From NCBI GenBank assembly GCA_025201765.1, contig MU623363.1, positions 69,192-133,191 of the forward strand: a stretch of 64,000 nucleotides of DNA. The letters are read 5' to 3'. The notes beneath the pieces were generated by a model. That model saw only the letters and a program-made list of their open reading frames with translations, was not told the DNA's origin and did not search any database. How positions within the stretch are numbered: position 1 is the first letter of the stretch; each line of letters begins with the position of its first letter. The DNA is from Daldinia sp. FL1419 (Eukaryota > Ascomycota > Sordariomycetes > Xylariales > Hypoxylaceae). A program made the translations under genes and the position numbers. Positions 60,165 to 64,000 of the stretch are shown in pieces.

Positions 60165-61194
60165 ATGGCGCACAAGACCTCTGCGGTAGCCGATGAGCCT
60201 ATTCAAGTGCTCTTTGCACTTCAAGACAAGTTCGACTTGTTAGACTTCGTAGGCACGCTCGAGGTCCTCGACTGGGCTCGCCACGATAAGAATGATGAGA
60301 GTATGTTAATTACGTCCTATGTATTTGTGCCCAGTCTGCAAACTACCCCTCTCTTGCATGTATACTAAGAGAGGTTTTATTTGCAGGTACCAAAGCTTTC
60401 GATTGCACAATTGCTGCTGCCGAGCCTAAGGTCTTGTCACAGCAAGGTGTTATCATTGGCGCCCAAATCAACTACAAGGAAGCTCATGAACGCCTTGATG
60501 ATTTCGACATTCTCATCGTGGTGGGCAGCGTTGATAGTGACGCCATCCTGAAAGACCACACTGAACCCATACCCGTCATCGAAGCCTTTGCAGAACTTCA
60601 GAGGAAAGACTACACCCGAGAACGCACATTGATGTCCGTCTGCACCGGATCTCTCTTTCTAGCCGAGGCAGGCATCTTAGCAGGCTTGTCAGCTACTTGT
60701 CACTCGGACTACATGACCAAGTTCGAAATCGTCTGCAGCAATGCGGCACAGCGTGACCTACAAGAACGAACCGACGTCGTAGAAGATGCCCGATATGTTG
60801 TGAACAATCTTCGCTTCGACCTTGGGGACGAGGATGAGAACCCCTACATTCGTCGCAAGTCGGACGCTGGAAGACGCCCCTCCGTAGCTCGGTACGTTTA
60901 TACTAAATGATGAACCCCGTATATTTGTATATATTTTGACTTACTAATTCCTTATATAGAAAGGGAAGCATCTCATACAAGGGCTCGAACGGACGCCGTG
61001 AGTCCATCGCGCGCCGCGCAGCAATGCGTCTTGGGGGGCTTCGGGTCATTACGGCTGGGGGAATATCTGCTGGCATAGATGCAGCTTTGTATCTGGTCAG
61101 CATTTTGGTCGATGAAGATACTGCAAATGAAGTCGCCCGATTCATGCAGCATGAATGGATCAAGGGCACTGTCGTTGATGGTCTTGATGTTTAG
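60165..61194 (+). CDS. DJ-1/PfpI family protein with inserted basic RRxS loop
   Basis: Three exons: 60165-60300, 60387-60891 and 60960-61194; introns of 86 and 68 bp; 291 residues. The class I glutamine-amidotransferase-like fold of the DJ-1/PfpI superfamily is seen in IQVLFALQDKFDLLDFVGTL, FDILIVVGSVDSDAI and the nucleophile elbow SVCTGSLFLAEAGILAG with Cys131. The C-terminal VITAGGISAGIDAALYLVS helix also fits. Relatives include isocyanide hydratases and the sensor domains of GlxA-type regulators, but this protein has no DNA-binding domain. Between residues 198 and 236 lies an extra loop with RRKS, RRPS, RKGS and RRES, four matches or near-matches to the protein kinase A consensus, which the second intron interrupts. 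Catalytic role unknown; phosphorylation control is inference. Confidence 0.9.
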
Positions 61195-61719
61195 ATAAAG
61201 ATAAAAACCTGAGATGATGGAGGGGGCTAACGTATGTGCGGAATGTGCCATATCAAAAACTTGGTGGACGCGTACTATGTAAACTAAAAAAAGTAAAACT
61301 AACTAGCTTAAAAAGCCATAAGTTCATATTGTCTTCATTCTGAATCCAATTGGGTCTTGTATGCATATACGTGCATATACGTGATCTTTATGTGCGATCT
61401 CGAAGCTTAAAATAGGGGAATACCGAAGTAAGTAATTTATTTATTTGTAGTGGGCATTCTTAAATCGTGCAGGGACACCAAGCTGATAGCTACCTCTACC
61501 TAGCGACTTAATCGCCTGGGGTGGGTATCCAATTTTTGGAGGTGGGTCTTTAAAGTCGGAATTTTCACCCGCCGACGCAGCGTAAAGAATGAATTGAGAA
61601 TTGAGCGGGTTCGAACATCGATGCATGTGCTAAATTCGAGATAAAATTGTAACCTTAGTCAACTTCATATATAGAGTTTCATATCTCTATATCTCCTCCA
61701 TACTCGCTATCGAGGCGCA
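61195..61719. other. Intergenic, same-strand genes
   Basis: 525 bp holding the 3' end of the DJ-1-like transcript and the promoter of the ribosomal protein gene. A short leftward frame at 61441-61626 is not supported. Confidence 0.6.
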
Positions 61720-62323
61720 ATGGCGACGAAATTCTTCCGATTAGGAAAGAAACAAGTTTTCTTGTATGCGATTCCAACTCGTCTAATCATCTCTTATATC
61801 CCACGGCTAACATTGATCCCAACGTAGACCCGATCACACGGTCGCCTTCTTACGACCCCGGGAGAATCAACCGCCAAACTTTGCGACCTTTAGGGTGCCT
61901 CTGACATTCAACAAGTTCGACTTGCGCGACTACCTATTTAACGCATACAATGTGCCGGTATTAGGCGTGCGATCGCAGTTGACGCAGCGCCGGCCGCGAC
62001 GATCTAAGATGCACCATCGCATCTACCGGCCGCCGCCGATCAAGACGATGACAGCGGAGTTACATCAACCGTTCGTATGGCCCAAGGCCCCCGAGAACCT
62101 TGAACCATGGAACCCGCCAATGGTGGAGAAGCGGCATAAGGCGATGGAGAGGCAGGAGAAGCAACAGAAGGAGGCTGAGAAGACGGGTATGTTCCCGCTA
62201 AGAGATGAACAGGGTGCTTCGAAACCTAGGCTCTCGCTCAAGCAGGAAGCGAAGAGGTTACTGAGAGATGGTAACTGGAATAATGGGTTGAAGTTGGACC
62301 CGAAGTTTAAGGACGAAAAGTAA
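61720..62323 (+). CDS. MRP20: Mitochondrial large-subunit ribosomal protein uL23m
   Basis: Two exons, 61720-61763 and 61828-62323, with a 64-bp intron; 179 residues. The N-terminus MATKFFRLGKKQVFLPDH joins across the splice to VAFLRPRENQPPNFATFRVP and LTFNKFDLRDYLFNAYNVPV, matching the uL23 fold used by yeast Mrp20. A basic loop (QRRPRRSKMHHRIYRPPPIK) and a charged C-terminal helix rich in Lys, Glu and Gln follow. It would sit at the exit of the mitochondrial ribosome tunnel. The first 15 or so residues are basic and could serve in import. The gene is convergent with the methyltransferase gene, with 220 bp between the stop codons. Confidence 0.9.
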
Positions 62324-62543
62324 TCACGAAGGATGATGGACAATACAGAAAAAAAAAAGAGAAAGAAAACGAAGAGCTTAAATTTCCAAGGATATATGAG
62401 AAAGGGGCAGTGGTTAAGGAATCTCTATTCTATAGGCATGATAGAGGATGATTGTACGACTATCAAAGACCTAGGTTAAGCTCGAGTGTACAATACACAT
62501 TACAAACCAAGCAGGAGACGGTCTTGGGATATTGTATCATTAG

Positions 62544-63617
62544 CTATGTCTCTACATCGTCTGCTATATCTACCCAATGGTGGCCTTGTTGGAAAAACAA
62601 GACTTCGTTTCCCCAACTCCACCAGCGCGCGGTGAGGTTTCTCGCAAAAACCTCTAGTCCGGTGTAATTCTCTGGCAGTATGCCCTGGAATATGGACTTT
62701 AAATTTGGCTTTCTTGAGTGAATATCTGGAACCCCCAAGATCACCTTACTTGGGATTGGCGCTTTCAGCTTACTGCCTCTCTTCCTACCCAGGAATAACC
62801 GCTCCCACGGTTTTCTCCACTGCGCTTCCAGGTCGACGACCGGATCCCCGGAATTGGTGATCTTCAGCCAGGTCCATTCCCCGACGAATTCGAGACCCCA
62901 TTCAGCGAAGATCCCGCGAGGGGACGTCAGTAAATCAGTAACTGTGGCCTTATTAGTGACCCATACGGCCACGAGACCGTCTGGCTTTAAGTGTGATGCA
63001 ACGGGGATCTGGGCTAAAAGATCCCTGATTTCTTGTATACCATGTGCGATGGTATAACTATTCTGTTTCCGCTTTACGGATCGACTGGGCCACGGTGGAT
63101 CAAGAACCATTAAATCGAACATGGGGGCTTCTGCAACGAAGACTGCCCGCTGAGACTCTATGGTTCCTAGGAGGTAGCGTGACTGATCCGGAATGAGAGA
63201 CTCTATTACCATGTCGGCCGGCTCGTCCGAGCTTCGCTTCCTCTTGTGTAAGTCTTTGTGTGACTTGTCATTGCACAGTTTACCTATATCTCTTACAGCA
63301 CGTGGTAAACACCATGGGCCTTTGTATCCCCGTCTGACTTTTCCAAGTGCAGATCTCACGACTTCCTGGGTCATCAGTTCAGCTATGCTTGCCGATGATA
63401 AGGCCTGTTGTCCCAAACTTTTCTTTTTGGGCTCAGGAGTTTCCCATGGTGTTTCTACCGGGCTGGAAGAGATGATACGTTTGTTAAGCACTTGTCCTGG
63501 TAATAGCTGAGCCTCTTCAATAGAACGAGGAATATCTATAAGAACGACAGATCGATCCGAACTCTCGTATAATATGCAAGACGTAGGTAGATGGATTGAA
63601 TCTCCCTCAGAAGACAT
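62544..63617 (-). CDS. MT-A70 family adenine methyltransferase, METTL4-type
   Basis: A single exon of 357 codons. The catalytic DPPW motif of MT-A70 enzymes is at residues 173-176 (MFDLMVLDPPWPSRS). It is followed by HLKPDGLVAVWVTNKA (the next strand), the EWGLEFVGEWTWLKITNSGD block, and KPWERLFLGRK, typical of the family. A C-terminal ENYTGLEVFARNLTARWWSW segment contacts the cofactor side in related enzymes. The overall layout is METTL4-like rather than METTL3/IME4-like, as no CCCH finger or long regulatory N-terminus is present. METTL4-type enzymes methylate U2 snRNA (m6Am) or DNA adenine in different eukaryotes; which applies here cannot be told from sequence. The N-terminal 100 residues have no recognised domain. 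Confidence 0.92.
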   Translation of the reverse strand: MSSEGDSIHLPTSCILYESSDRSVVLIDIPRSIEEAQLLPGQVLNKRIISSSPVETPWETPEPKKKSLGQQALSSASIAELMTQEVVRSALGKVRRGYKGPWCLPRAVRDIGKLCNDKSHKDLHKRKRSSDEPADMVIESLIPDQSRYLLGTIESQRAVFVAEAPMFDLMVLDPPWPSRSVKRKQNSYTIAHGIQEIRDLLAQIPVASHLKPDGLVAVWVTNKATVTDLLTSPRGIFAEWGLEFVGEWTWLKITNSGDPVVDLEAQWRKPWERLFLGRKRGSKLKAPIPSKVILGVPDIHSRKPNLKSIFQGILPENYTGLEVFARNLTARWWSWGNEVLFFQQGHHWVDIADDVET

Positions 63618-64000
63618 GGTTCCCTGGTACTCCTATCACGTAATAAGAGAACACAAACCCCTTTAACGTATCCGTGCCGCTTTGCCGTATTCTGAGAACC
63701 ATATTATGACTTGTACAATGGTAAATCTCAACTCCTGCAGATCTGGAATGAGGCCTCTCAGAGATCAATAATAGGAAGCATGGACTTCCTATCCCGTAGA
63801 GATAACTTCTAGGTTGAGCTTTGATGATGATGTGTTTCTTGGCTTCGGTTTAAGTCAATTGCATCAAGTTCTGCAAGCCAAGACTATCTCTTCCTTGTCG
63901 TCGAAAGAATGGAGCTAGCTGGTGTTCGCTTCGTTCGCTTCATAAGCCTGCTCCACCGAATTGTCCAAGACCTAGGAGGTACTAGGTATTGATCTTTGGA
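63618..64000. other. Upstream region of the methyltransferase gene
   Basis: 383 bp to the right edge with no coding frame. It contains the leftward promoter of the methyltransferase gene and a CCTAGG/GGTAC word near 63970-63990. Confidence 0.55.

Noticed and set aside
61600..61625. GGTTCGAAC resembling a tRNA T loop
   Set aside because: No closing stem and no cloverleaf in the flanking 80 bases.

Overview
The window is nuclear DNA of a filamentous ascomycete (Pezizomycotina; probably Sordariomycetes, which is inference). The signs are genes split by short GT-AG introns (mostly 46-144 bp, often with GCTAAC/CTAAC-like branch sites), long AT-leaning intergenic DNA, a PPR1-type Zn2Cys6 factor, a GPI-anchored GH17 glucanase, a full-length hamartin/TSC1 homologue, and a 0.9-kb block of about 9% G+C of the kind left by repeat-induced point mutation. 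No prokaryotic features, CRISPR array, rRNA or convincing tRNA is visible. All exon models below were built by hand by joining reading frames at splice sites.

Layout. 1-8.3 kb: a Zn2Cys6 regulator running off the left edge, a small GC-rich gene interrupted by an in-frame TAG, and a six-exon MFS transporter. 8.3-26.4 kb: an 18-kb stretch with no recognisable intact gene, holding microsatellites, GC-rich islands and one doubtful decayed ORF cluster. 26.4-42 kb: a dense block with the riboflavin reductase RIB7, a CYSTM protein, an FAD monooxygenase, a cysteine-free E2-variant protein, a one-TM fungal orphan, ribokinase, an inositol-monophosphatase-type enzyme, and a zincin-like orphan whose HExxH reads HELGR. 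42-52 kb: a gene-poor gap, a second MFS transporter paralogous to the first, another gap, and an EglC-type GPI-anchored beta-1,3-glucanase. 52-55.5 kb: non-coding DNA with the very AT-rich block. 55.5-64 kb: TSC1, a DJ-1/PfpI protein with an inserted RRxS-rich loop, mitochondrial ribosomal protein uL23m, and an MT-A70/METTL4-type methyltransferase.

How the genes relate. They are mostly independent housekeeping and regulatory genes, not a pathway cluster. Several pairs are divergent and could share upstream regions: RIB7/CYSTM, monooxygenase/E2-like, ribokinase/IMPase and TSC1/DJ-1. Two MFS paralogues lie 38 kb apart on opposite strands and share one intron position. A palindromic word built from TAGGTACC/TACC units recurs between genes across the window. 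I did not see a complete new biological system. The observations most worth following are the amber-interrupted small gene, the degenerate zincin motif, the RRxS loop in the DJ-1 protein, the AT-rich block and the dispersed TAGGTACC word.
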